Assembly: GCA_937952135.1 (NCBI GenBank)
Contig: CALFYL010000073.1
Span: 21,999 to 85,998, forward strand
From: an uncultured Planctomycetia bacterium
GTDB taxonomy: Bacteria > Planctomycetota > UBA1135 > GCA-002686595
Length of the DNA: 64,000 nt
Reading direction: 5' to 3'
Shown: one piece after another, positions 37,782 through 45,846 of the stretch
Layout: every line of letters begins with the position of its first letter
Numbering within the stretch: position 1 is the stretch's first letter
Position numbers and translations under genes: made by a program
Notes under the pieces: model-generated
Database searches by the model: none
Seen by the model: only the letters and a program-made list of their open reading frames with translations
Told to the model about the DNA's origin: nothing

Positions 37782-39055
37782 CAGTAGTACTCGGCGTCCG
37801 CTTCCCAGTGCCCGTAGACGGGGCTGTTGGTCGAGCTCCCGGTCACCACGGGGATGCCGGTGCTCTCGGTGGAGGTGTAGAGCAGCGAGTCGACGTTCTT
37901 CGCGACGCTGTTCCAGATGATCTGGCCGAGACCGCCAAGACCGCCGCCAGTCCCGTTGTCAGGGTTGATGAACGACACGAAGGGCACACGCACCTTCGAC
38001 GCCCGAAAGCGAGTGTTCAGGCCGACGGCCACCGTGCCCGAGTGAAGCGCCGCGGCCGCGCCCTCGTACATCGGCCAGCTCGACGACGAGGGCGACTGCG
38101 CAAACCCCATCGACTTCTCGTAGTAGCGGCGCGCGAACTGCAGCTCGAGCTCGAGCGGCCGGCGTTCGAAGTCGGACGCCGTCGGTCCACGCTCGAGCTG
38201 CACCAAGCCCACGTTCACTCGCACGTTCGTGGGAGCTGATCCGTTCCAGTTGTCGAGGTCGAAGCGCAGCTCGAGGTACGACTTGATCTCGTTCGCACCC
38301 GAGTCGCTCGACATCGTCTCGAGCGGCCACCCGTCCGTGCCGAGTGCGCCGATGGTGGGCAGCGTGACCGTCCACTCGAAGCGCTGCCACGTGCGCGTGA
38401 GCCGGAACGTGGGGCCGAGCGTCTCGACGTCCACCGCAGGCGATCCGCCGGTGCCGTGATACTGCCGAAGCACAGGCTGCAGGTCGGCTTCCGTCGCGAC
38501 GCCGGAGTTCTCTTCCGATGTGCGCGCCCAGAACGAGAGCGTGACCTCTTCGCCGCTGGCCGTGGCCGCGTTCTCGATGCGCTGACCGAACGACATGACG
38601 TCGCCGGGGTAGTTGCCCGCCTGGAAGCGCGGGACGATGGTCTGCTCGAACGGTGTCGTCGACGCGCCGCCCGCGTAGGTGCCGCTCTTCTGCACCTGGA
38701 AGGGGCGTGCGACGTCGTTCACGTTGTTGTTGATGAACCAACGGTCGGGACCGTACGAAGGCGCGCCGGCGCTGACCGTCAGTGCGCTCTCGCCCCGCTG
38801 CCACAGTCGGAAGTCGCCGTTGATCAACAGGTTCCGCAGCAACTGCCGACCGGCAGCCAGGCGCAGCACGGACTGCAGCACCTGAGAGTCGTCGAGTTCG
38901 TTCAGCGCGAAGCCGGCGCCCTGCACGAGGTTCGCGAGCTCGCTGAAGACTGTGTTGAAGTCCCGCCGGTCGAGCGCCGTCGGGCGCTGCCCCGTCTGCG
39001 GATTGCCGGCCGAGTACAGGCCGTTCACGGCTCCAGCGCCGAGCACCAGATGCAT
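37781..39055 (-). CDS. Tail fibre protein (424 aa)
   Basis: The N-terminal ~75 residues (RPTALDRRDFNTVFSELANL, DDSQVLQSVLRLAAGRQLLR) form the attachment module. It is followed by NLLINGDFRLWQRGESALTV, a hallmark of phage fibres with a carbohydrate-binding-like beta-sandwich (about 85-320), and a C-terminal beta-rich receptor region. It lies directly after gp48, the standard place for the main fibre. ATG 39055 is preceded by GGAGAG; upstream in-frame codons are a shadow of gp48. Confidence 0.82.
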   Translation of the reverse strand: MHLVLGAGAVNGLYSAGNPQTGQRPTALDRRDFNTVFSELANLVQGAGFALNELDDSQVLQSVLRLAAGRQLLRNLLINGDFRLWQRGESALTVSAGAPSYGPDRWFINNNVNDVARPFQVQKSGTYAGGASTTPFEQTIVPRFQAGNYPGDVMSFGQRIENAATASGEEVTLSFWARTSEENSGVATEADLQPVLRQYHGTGGSPAVDVETLGPTFRLTRTWQRFEWTVTLPTIGALGTDGWPLETMSSDSGANEIKSYLELRFDLDNWNGSAPTNVRVNVGLVQLERGPTASDFERRPLELELQFARRYYEKSMGFAQSPSSSSWPMYEGAAAALHSGTVAVGLNTRFRASKVRVPFVSFINPDNGTGGGLGGLGQIIWNSVAKNVDSLLYTSTESTGIPVVTGSSTNSPVYGHWEADAEYY

Positions 39056-39056
39056 G

Positions 39057-39749
39057 TCAGCTCTCCTCCAAAGTGGCCTGTCGCACGGCCGGGGTGATGA
39101 CCGCGCGCGGCGCCTGCGCCTCCCACGGATCCCACGGCTGATAGCCGTCGGCGCGCGGCAGGTCGTAGATGAACAACAGCAGCGCGTGCGCCGGCGCGAC
39201 CTTCTCGATCGCACACTCGATCGCGTCCGTGACGTCTTCAGCGAGCGGATCGCCAGCGCCTGACCAGTCCGCCTCGAAGAACACCACGGGCGGGTTGGGC
39301 AGGTGCACGCCGATCGTGTGCACCCACGGCTCGTCGTACAGGTAGTCGCCGATCACCGCCTCGTCGATCACCGCGAGGGGGAAGCGCTCGATCTGGCACT
39401 CGAAGCCGAAGGCGGCGGCGACGACGATCAGCGCGCCGTCCGTCTGTCCGAGGGGTGCGTTCAGCTTCGAGACGATCGCGGCTCGGCGCGCGACGAGAGA
39501 CGTCGCGACAATGGAGCAGTCCGGGAGTCCCAGCACGCGCTCCCAGTCGGGCAGCCACTCCACCGTGGTGCGCGGGTCCGCCTCTTCGATCACCCGGGCG
39601 GCGAGCTCCTCGACGTAGGCGACAGGCAGCGCCAGGCCGTGCAACAGTCGATCGGCGACCGATCCGACGGCGAACGACCAGAGCACGCCGCGCGGCAGGA
39701 GCCGGCGCCACTCCGCGACCACAGCAGGGATGCGTTCAGCGACCGTCAT
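39057..39749 (-). CDS. Baseplate/tail protein, Mu gp48 (DUF2313, YmfQ-like) family (230 aa)
   Basis: The N-terminus (VVAEWRRLLPRGVLWSF, ADRLLHGLALPVAYVEELAA) and the TTVEWLPDWERVLGLPD motif are typical of this family, equivalent to P2 gpI, which links the baseplate to the fibres. It is coupled to gp47 upstream (ATGA) and followed by the tail fibre. Confidence 0.9.
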   Translation of the reverse strand: MTVAERIPAVVAEWRRLLPRGVLWSFAVGSVADRLLHGLALPVAYVEELAARVIEEADPRTTVEWLPDWERVLGLPDCSIVATSLVARRAAIVSKLNAPLGQTDGALIVVAAAFGFECQIERFPLAVIDEAVIGDYLYDEPWVHTIGVHLPNPPVVFFEADWSGAGDPLAEDVTDAIECAIEKVAPAHALLLFIYDLPRADGYQPWDPWEAQAPRAVITPAVRQATLEES

Positions 39750-40798
39750 GCGAAGGTCACCGTGCCGAGGATCGGGATCGTGCCTGCCGGCGTCGTCACG
39801 TCAGCGACCGGCGCGGTTAGCACGTGATCGGTCTCGCCGGCGGCGGTGCTGATCGCCTCGCGGATCTGCGAGAGGTACACCGTCTGGCCTGGCGCAGCGT
39901 TGGCCGTGAAGAACGCCTGGAGCGAAGCGGTGACCGAGTCACGGACGGCCTGCGTGTTGGGCGTCAGCGTGACGTTCACGTTCACGACCTGCGTGCCAGG
40001 CGCGTAGCACTCCAGCGTCGCCGTCGCCGGCAGGCGCGTCGAGTCGCTGACGTATGCCGCGACCTCCGCCACCTTCGGCGCGCTCGGGATCATCCCGCCG
40101 GGATCTCCGTCGACCACGAACGTGAGCCCGACGCTGCCAGGCTGCGGGTACGCGCGCTGCGCCCACGCGCGCGTGACGCCCGGGACCTCCAGCGCCCATC
40201 GCACGTAGTCGGCCGGAGCGCCGCCCTGCGCGGGCTGACGCATCAGAGCGAGCACGCGCGCGCGCAGCGCGTCGTCGGACTCTCGATCCGCGCCGCCGCC
40301 GATTCCGCCAGCGGCGACCACGGCGCTCGACGAGATGCCGGGCACCGGGCTGGTGAGCGTGAGCGGCGTCGTGGCTGCGGTGTTCGCGACCGCGCCCGCG
40401 AGCACGGCCTCGACCGTGGTCGTGCCCGAGCCGGCGGACATCGTCACGGGCGCGAGCGTGCGGAACTCGACGCCGTCGACGCGACGCACGCGCGAGTCCG
40501 CCGGCACCGTGCCCACGCCGCTGAACGTCACTGAGCCGCTCGCGCGCGCGGCCGCGCGACGGTACATGCCGCGCAGGCTGGCGATGCGCTCGAGCTGCTC
40601 GCTCTCCGCGGTGTCCGGGAAGTACTGCCGGAAGATCCACTCGATGCGCGCGAGCGCGTGGAACACCACGCCCGCGAACGCGCGCGAGAGCGCGAGCAGC
40701 ACCGAACGTGGCAGCAGCGCGCTCAGGCCGAGCCGGCTCGCGACTTCGGTCTCGGTCTGCGTCGAGAGCTGCTGCGGTGTCAGGTACTGGAACGGCAC
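39746..40798 (-). CDS. Baseplate J protein, Mu gp47 family (350 aa)
   Basis: The baseplate J family (P2 gpJ, T4 gp6) forms the iris of the baseplate wedge. Recognisable blocks are RQYFPDTAESEQLERIASLR, GMYRRAAARASGSVTFSGVG, GTVPADSRVRRVDGVEFRT, and the central GGGADRESDDALRARVLALM followed by YVRWALEVPGVTRAW. The GTG start has GCGGAG 6 nt upstream. It is separated from its usual partner gp46 by a hydrolase, a fibre and a divergent lipoprotein gene. Confidence 0.93.
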   Translation of the reverse strand: MPFQYLTPQQLSTQTETEVASRLGLSALLPRSVLLALSRAFAGVVFHALARIEWIFRQYFPDTAESEQLERIASLRGMYRRAAARASGSVTFSGVGTVPADSRVRRVDGVEFRTLAPVTMSAGSGTTTVEAVLAGAVANTAATTPLTLTSPVPGISSSAVVAAGGIGGGADRESDDALRARVLALMRQPAQGGAPADYVRWALEVPGVTRAWAQRAYPQPGSVGLTFVVDGDPGGMIPSAPKVAEVAAYVSDSTRLPATATLECYAPGTQVVNVNVTLTPNTQAVRDSVTASLQAFFTANAAPGQTVYLSQIREAISTAAGETDHVLTAPVADVTTPAGTIPILGTVTFA

Positions 40799-40810
40799 GG
40801 CGGGCTCCGC

Positions 40811-41959
40811 TCAGAGGCTGGCAGGGATCTGCAGCGTGTTGACGACCCAGTCGTGCGCGTACTCAGCGAAGTTCGCGTGCGGGCCGAGCACGCCCGTGCC
40901 GATCGCGGGTCGACCGTTGGGATTGTTTGTCTCGTTGCCCCAGAGGATGCGGTGCTTCGTGCTCTCCCAGGGCACGCCGCGGCGCTGCTCGATCTCCTTC
41001 AGCGCGTCCTCGAGGCTGATGGCTGTGCCGACCTCGTGCACGTCGCCGCAGCCCGTGATCGGCGTGCGCGGCGCCGCGAGCGTGCGCCAATCGTCGGCGG
41101 TCAACGCGGGGTTGCCGAGGATGTTGCCGGTGCCGGCCGTTCCCGGAGAGAAGGTGCACAGCGCCAAGTCGCGGTTGTAGAGCTCGTCGCGCTCCACCTG
41201 CGGCAACACGCTTGCGTCGCGCAGGGCCTCGAGCTCGACGCCCGTGATCTTCGGCGAGCCCGTGAGTCGCTCCGGCGAGCCGAACAGCGGCACCATGTTC
41301 GACGACTGCAGAGCAGGATCGAGCCAGCGGAAGTCGGTGAAGAGGTCCACCAGGATCGCTGCCGCCACACGGTGGTCGAAACGTCGCTGGTAGCGGATGT
41401 CGTAACGGCCGACCGACGCGCCCTCGGGGTAGTAGGGCAGCGCGCCCGAGGGCAGGTACATGCAGTAGCCCCAGTTGTCGCTCGAGCTGGAGACTCCGTG
41501 AGCGACGTACTGCGCGGTGTCGATCGCGAGCGAGTGGTCGGCGTCGCCCGTGATGTTGTCCGCGTCGCGCTGCGCGGCCGCCCGCGTCTTCAGGTGCTGG
41601 ATTGCGCGCCCCATGTACCGCTGGATCTGCGGGTGACGCGTCGCGGGGTAGTACTGGAGCAGGCGGTTCTGCCAGCCCATCGGCCACAGCACGTGCGCGT
41701 AGGCCCAGCCACTGAGCAGGAACAGCGTGGCGAGCTCGACGTTCAGGCCGGCGACGAGCTGGTTGCGCCGCGCGCCGATGTTGTACTGGTGGTCCGAGCT
41801 AACCCATCCACCGCCGTAGCTGCCCGCGCAGAGAGAGATCCGGTGGCGCGTCGCCCAGTCGGCGGGCAGCCAGATGAGAACCCAGCAGGCCTCGTGCGTG
41901 TCGTACGCCTCGAGGATGTCCGCCGAGTCGTAGGTGAAGCTCGCGGGTACGCCAGGCAT
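40811..41959 (-). CDS. Predicted alpha/beta-hydrolase-type enzyme, possible virion depolymerase (382 aa)
   Basis: The N-terminal half has the order of an alpha/beta hydrolase: a strand with WVLIWLPADWAT, a GGGW oxyanion-like loop (SYGGGWVSSD, ~48-55), an N-x2-L-style helix, and AHGVSSSSDNWGY near 153-165 as a nucleophile-elbow candidate (Ser157 or Ser159). The third residue of a triad is not obvious. The gene is placed among baseplate and fibre genes and coupled (TGATG) to the fibre before it, so an esterase acting on host surface polymer is a reasonable guess. No exact family is recognised. Confidence 0.55.
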   Translation of the reverse strand: MPGVPASFTYDSADILEAYDTHEACWVLIWLPADWATRHRISLCAGSYGGGWVSSDHQYNIGARRNQLVAGLNVELATLFLLSGWAYAHVLWPMGWQNRLLQYYPATRHPQIQRYMGRAIQHLKTRAAAQRDADNITGDADHSLAIDTAQYVAHGVSSSSDNWGYCMYLPSGALPYYPEGASVGRYDIRYQRRFDHRVAAAILVDLFTDFRWLDPALQSSNMVPLFGSPERLTGSPKITGVELEALRDASVLPQVERDELYNRDLALCTFSPGTAGTGNILGNPALTADDWRTLAAPRTPITGCGDVHEVGTAISLEDALKEIEQRRGVPWESTKHRILWGNETNNPNGRPAIGTGVLGPHANFAEYAHDWVVNTLQIPASL

Positions 41960-42957
41960 CAGTTGTACCGGTGGCGGGAGACCCAGGCCTTCAGGGAGAG
42001 CACCGCCATCTGCGCCGTCCCGTCCTGCGTTCCGTTCACGGCCCAGCGCACGCCGAGTCGCGTGGCGCCGCCGTAGTCCGACTTGCCCGCTCCTGTGGGC
42101 GGGTTGATGAAGTCCCACCCGGTCGATCCCAGGTGATCGACCGCCCACGTGCGCGAGTAGCCGTCGCCACCGCGGTAGCGCTTGCCGCTGACTACTTCCT
42201 TGTGGCCGATGTCGAGCCGGCTCGTGATCAGGTTGTTCGCGCCTTCGTGGTAGTACACGAGGAAGTCCCACGTGAACGCCAGGCGCGTCGGCGCGATCGC
42301 GGTGGGGATCTCAGCGATCAGCACGGTCGCGTCGTTCGAACCCCACGAGTTGAGCTTGGTCGCGACGTCGCCGTTGGGGTCGAGGCACAGGTGGAAGTTG
42401 CGAGTGCCCGCGTCGGCGTTCTGGATGCGACCCATGAGCCGGCCCCAGAGCAGGTCTCCCGGCAGGTACTTCCCGCGAGGCAGCCAGATCCCGTAGTCCT
42501 GGACGCGCGAGTCCAGCAGTCGACCGCCTGCCCCGCTCGTGAGCTGCTGCGGTCCGCAGGTGTTGTAGTACTCGCCGACGCCTTCCTCGTAGTACGGCGC
42601 GTCGGGCGGCCCTCCGGCAGCCGTGAGACCACACGTCCAGTTGCCGGCGTTGTTGCAGACCTGCTCCCAGCTCTCGAAGTCCGGGTCGCCGCCGTGGCCC
42701 CACGCGTCGAGCTGCGAGCGCTGGCCAGGAGGCAACCCCTGGACGTACAGCGCACGAATCGCCTGCAGGAGCTGCGTGTCGTCGTTCGGGCTTGGGTCGA
42801 TGCCGGCGGCCGCGAGGAGGTTCAGCAGCTCGCTCCGCTGCGAGTTGAGTTGCTTGGCGGTGACGGACGTGCTCGGGACGCGGGGCTGCGCAAAGGGCTG
42901 TCCTGCGCGAAACGAGCCATCGGGCGCGGCTCCGGGCGCTGTGAGGTTGGGATCCAC
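41959..42957 (-). CDS. Second tail fibre-like protein (332 aa)
   Basis: The N-terminal ~75 residues (SVTAKQLNSQRSELLNLLAA, DDTQLLQAIRAL) are the same kind of attachment module as in the fibre at 37781-39055. The rest is Gly/Trp/Tyr-rich and probably beta (EEGVGEYYNTCGPQQLTSGA, YGGATRLGVRWAVNG). It has a GTG start at 42957. An operator-like site inside codons 30-37 encodes SVTAKQ. It pairs with the downstream hydrolase as a host-binding/processing cassette inserted between gp46 and gp47. Confidence 0.65.
   Translation of the reverse strand: MDPNLTAPGAAPDGSFRAGQPFAQPRVPSTSVTAKQLNSQRSELLNLLAAAGIDPSPNDDTQLLQAIRALYVQGLPPGQRSQLDAWGHGGDPDFESWEQVCNNAGNWTCGLTAAGGPPDAPYYEEGVGEYYNTCGPQQLTSGAGGRLLDSRVQDYGIWLPRGKYLPGDLLWGRLMGRIQNADAGTRNFHLCLDPNGDVATKLNSWGSNDATVLIAEIPTAIAPTRLAFTWDFLVYYHEGANNLITSRLDIGHKEVVSGKRYRGGDGYSRTWAVDHLGSTGWDFINPPTGAGKSDYGGATRLGVRWAVNGTQDGTAQMAVLSLKAWVSRHRYN
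42848..42865 (-). promoter_or_regulatory. Dispersed operator-like site inside the second fibre gene
   Basis: On the minus strand CGTCACCGCCAAGCAACT, 15/18. It lies ~100 nt into the first gene of the fibre/hydrolase unit, where bound protein could stop elongating polymerase. In frame it encodes VTAKQ, comparable to PVTAKRP at the terminase site. Confidence 0.55.
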
Positions 42958-42976
42958 GTGAGCCGACTCTACCGTC

Positions 42977-42994
42977 TGTCACCGCCAAGAGAAC
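42977..42994 (+). promoter_or_regulatory. Dispersed operator-like site in a divergent 54-bp promoter region (copy 2)
   Basis: Same as 17-34, but here both neighbours are visible: the site lies midway between the divergent fibre gene (start 42957, leftward) and lipoprotein gene (start 43012, rightward), so one bound repressor could control both. Confidence 0.65.
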
Positions 42995-43011
42995 GGGGCT
43001 ACCCTACGCCC

Positions 43012-43557
43012 ATGAACACCTTCTCTCGCACCATCACGTTCCTGCTCTTGTCTCTGGCCGCCTCCGTGGTCTGCATGCTCGGGGCGAGCTACGTGGCATC
43101 CTGCACCGCCGCGCGCGACCTGCAGCGGCTCGATTCCATGACCGACGCGGAGTTCGGCCTTGTCGCGGAAGACTGGGCAGCGGACGCGCAGCTCCTCACC
43201 ATCGCCGCTCTGCGCGAGGGCTTCGTGGAACCCGAGCACGCGTTGGCCTTCGCAGCCGCGTTCGGCTCGGTGCAGCCGTCACAGGGCGACGTCGTCGACC
43301 AGGCGCTCGAGCTGGGCAGCCTGACCGAGGGGCTCGTGGTGTCGATCACGGCCAAGCTGCGGCGTCGCATCTTCGACGCTGGCGGCTGGCCGCTCGGGTC
43401 TCGGGGTCAGATCCTGCTGACGCGCGTCGCTGACGCCATTCGCACCGCGACTCAGCGGCACCTGGCGTTCTCGCCCAGTCGATTCGACGAGGACCGCGGC
43501 GGAGTGACGCCGCCGTCAGGAGAACAGCAAGCGGATGGTGGCGGCTCCGACGGTTGA
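43012..43557 (+). CDS. Predicted lipoprotein (181 aa), copy 2
   Basis: Identical to 52-597 (lipobox VASC, Cys31). In this copy the upstream neighbour is visible: a divergently transcribed fibre gene 54 nt away. Being flanked by leftward genes on both sides, it depends on its own promoter (TACCCT at 43000-43005, 6 nt before the ATG). Confidence 0.75.
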   Translation: MNTFSRTITFLLLSLAASVVCMLGASYVASCTAARDLQRLDSMTDAEFGLVAEDWAADAQLLTIAALREGFVEPEHALAFAAAFGSVQPSQGDVVDQALELGSLTEGLVVSITAKLRRRIFDAGGWPLGSRGQILLTRVADAIRTATQRHLAFSPSRFDEDRGGVTPPSGEQQADGGGSDG

Positions 43558-44004
43558 GCGCGGGCTCTGCCCTGTCGCGACTCCGTCCCAGAGCTCACTC
43601 CACAGCCGCGCCGTGCCGCGGCGCAGCACAACGTCGATCTCGACCATGGAGCGGTTGCGGCTGTTGATCGTCGCGCGCGCGTCCACCTGATCGACAATGC
43701 CTTCCGCGCGCATCCAGCCCAGGCTCTCGCGCACGTGGTCCTCGATCACGCGCAGGGTGGCGGTCGTGAGCTTGCCCTGCGAGAGCTGCCAGAGTTTCGA
43801 GCCGAAGCGGTCGCCGCTGTCCTCGCCCCACCAGCCCCGCGGGTCGCTGAGACCAAGCGCGGCCGCCTCATCCTCCGTCGCCCGCGCGTCGCTGTAGAGC
43901 GAGACGAGAACGGCCTCCTCGAGGCCAGAGCTGACAGCCAGGTCGCCGGCGACCAGCTCGAGGTCGGCGCCTTGCTCGGTGATCGAGACTCGCAGATCGC
44001 TCAT
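43516..44004 (-). CDS. Baseplate wedge protein, Mu gp46 family, copy 2
   Basis: Identical to 556-1044. The complete unit shows that gp47 (start 40798) lies 2.7 kb downstream, beyond the lipoprotein, fibre and hydrolase genes. Confidence 0.9.
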   Translation of the reverse strand: MSDLRVSITEQGADLELVAGDLAVSSGLEEAVLVSLYSDARATEDEAAALGLSDPRGWWGEDSGDRFGSKLWQLSQGKLTTATLRVIEDHVRESLGWMRAEGIVDQVDARATINSRNRSMVEIDVVLRRGTARLWSELWDGVATGQSPRSTVGAATIRLLFS

Positions 44005-44270
44005 GCGCTCACCCTAACGTGCGTCGTGCCCACGACCACGTCGCCACAGGTCGCCACGTGGCCTGTGCGCACGACTCCCAGTCCGTTGATGAGCATCACC
44101 GGACTGCCCACGGGGATGGTCGCTGCGTTGTGCGCGCCGCTGCCGTGAGGCGCGATCGTGGAGCCCTGCACGGCGAGAGGGATCCCGTCGACGAACACGA
44201 CTGCCTGCGGCGAGACCAAGATCGGTCCCCCGGCGCTGTCACCGACGCGGGCTGCCTGGAACACGCTCAC
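44001..44270 (-). CDS. PAAR-motif spike-tip protein, copy 2
   Basis: Identical to 1041-1310; 89 aa with His/Cys ligands for the tip metal. Confidence 0.85.
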   Translation of the reverse strand: MSVFQAARVGDSAGGPILVSPQAVVFVDGIPLAVQGSTIAPHGSGAHNAATIPVGSPVMLINGLGVVRTGHVATCGDVVVGTTHVRVSA

Positions 44271-44728
44271 TGGAACGTGGTCGTGCCGGTGGGAGAGGTG
44301 ATCGTGACGCCCGAGCCGGCGAGCTCGATGGAGTTGCCGCCCACGGTCAGCTTGATGCTCGACTCACTCACGAGCTCGATCGACCCGTCGGCCTTCAGCT
44401 TCACGCTCTGCCCGTGCTGGGAGTAGAGCGTCACCTCTCCGGCTGCCAGGTTGCGCGGCCGGCTCTCGCGGTGCGCGACCCCGAGCGCGATCGCGTGCTC
44501 GCGCTGGCCCCCGATGCACGCCAGCAAGGCCTCTGAGCCGATCGGCGGCGAGCTCGTCAGCCCGTAGGCCTGGAAGCTCTCCACTCCATCCAAGCGCTCG
44601 CCGGCGAGCCCAGAGAGCTGCAGGGCCTGAAGCCGGCGCGCGTCGTCCACGCGCGAGACCACGGCGCGGCCGAGCAGCGCCGACAGGCGCCGCAGGATCG
44701 GCTCCAGAGCTCGGTGCAGGTGCTGCAT
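44267..44728 (-). CDS. Central spike protein, Mu gp45 family, copy 2
   Basis: Identical to 1307-1768; start fixed by the TGATG overlap at 44728. Confidence 0.9.
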   Translation of the reverse strand: MQHLHRALEPILRRLSALLGRAVVSRVDDARRLQALQLSGLAGERLDGVESFQAYGLTSSPPIGSEALLACIGGQREHAIALGVAHRESRPRNLAAGEVTLYSQHGQSVKLKADGSIELVSESSIKLTVGGNSIELAGSGVTITSPTGTTTFQ

Positions 44729-45846
44729 CAGTCGTCTTCGATGGGCGCGAGCGATGGGTTGCCCCAGCCGCGCAGCGGATCGTTGTCCGTGTCGACTTGC
44801 GGCTCGGCGCTGTACGCGTCGCGACGCGAGAGCTCGAGCGTCACGGTCCGGGGCGGGTACTCGAAGCGCACCGCGTTGACGAGCAGCAGCTCGCCGCGCA
44901 GCCGCCAGCGTGGGAGGTTCACGCCCACGAGCTGGTTGACCTGCCAGAGCGGCCCGGTGCGCGGCGTCTGTCGCCAGCCGAGCAGCTTGATCGAGATCTG
45001 CGCCGAGCGCGCGGCGCGCACGGTCGCCATCCAGGCCGCGTACTGATCGGCCTCGGCCTGGTTGACCGGGCCCTCGGCGAGCTTCACGAACGTGCGCGGA
45101 CGCTGCACGCCGGCGTCGCGCGCCACTCCGCGGGCCTCGGCCACCACGGCGCCCCACGAGTCGTCCGTGCCCGGGCGCTGGCCGGTTACCACGTAGACTT
45201 GGTAGCGGTCCGCCTGAGTCCACACCAGCGAAGCCGACAGCCAGTCGCCGGGGCCGATGTCGCGCTCGGTGCGCGCCTTGCCCGGGAACGCGAGCACGAG
45301 CCGGCCGCGCTCGTCCGCGAATGCCAGCGCGCCGCGCTTGCGGCAGCCGCGCTCGATCGCGGACCAGCTGCTCTCGCCGACGTTGGCGCGCCAGACGTCG
45401 AACGGAAGGTCTTCGTTCAGTCGCGTGATCACCTCGACTTCGTAGGGCCTCGCGACGTGCTCGGCGATCTGCTCGAGCGTCACGTTGCGCAGCTCGGTCG
45501 GGGACTCGGGCGCCGCGCAGTCGACCAGGTCCTGCGTCCTGTCGCGGCCGCTGACCACGAGGTCGCTCGACTCGCTGTCCATCGCCGCCTCGATCGAGTC
45601 GACGTAGCCGGTCAACAGCAGCTCGGCGCCGAAGTAGATCTCGACCGCGTCGCCGGGGTTGATGGGCCAGGGCTCGACGTGCTGGATGGACAGCCGGAAC
45701 GTTCCGCTGACCGCGTCGAGCCGGCGCTCCACGCTGACGGTCTTCCAGCCGGAGATGCTTGCGCCGTTCGCGCGCACGACCACGTCGTCGGTGTCGGCGA
45801 CGTGCGGGTCGAGCGGCGAGCGCGCCTGGATCGTGCGCGCGCTCAC
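44728..45846 (-). CDS. Baseplate hub, P2 gpD / Mu gpP family, copy 2
   Basis: Identical to 1768-2886; 372 aa, GTG start overlapping the gpN-like stop. Confidence 0.9.
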   Translation of the reverse strand: MSARTIQARSPLDPHVADTDDVVVRANGASISGWKTVSVERRLDAVSGTFRLSIQHVEPWPINPGDAVEIYFGAELLLTGYVDSIEAAMDSESSDLVVSGRDRTQDLVDCAAPESPTELRNVTLEQIAEHVARPYEVEVITRLNEDLPFDVWRANVGESSWSAIERGCRKRGALAFADERGRLVLAFPGKARTERDIGPGDWLSASLVWTQADRYQVYVVTGQRPGTDDSWGAVVAEARGVARDAGVQRPRTFVKLAEGPVNQAEADQYAAWMATVRAARSAQISIKLLGWRQTPRTGPLWQVNQLVGVNLPRWRLRGELLLVNAVRFEYPPRTVTLELSRRDAYSAEPQVDTDNDPLRGWGNPSLAPIEDD

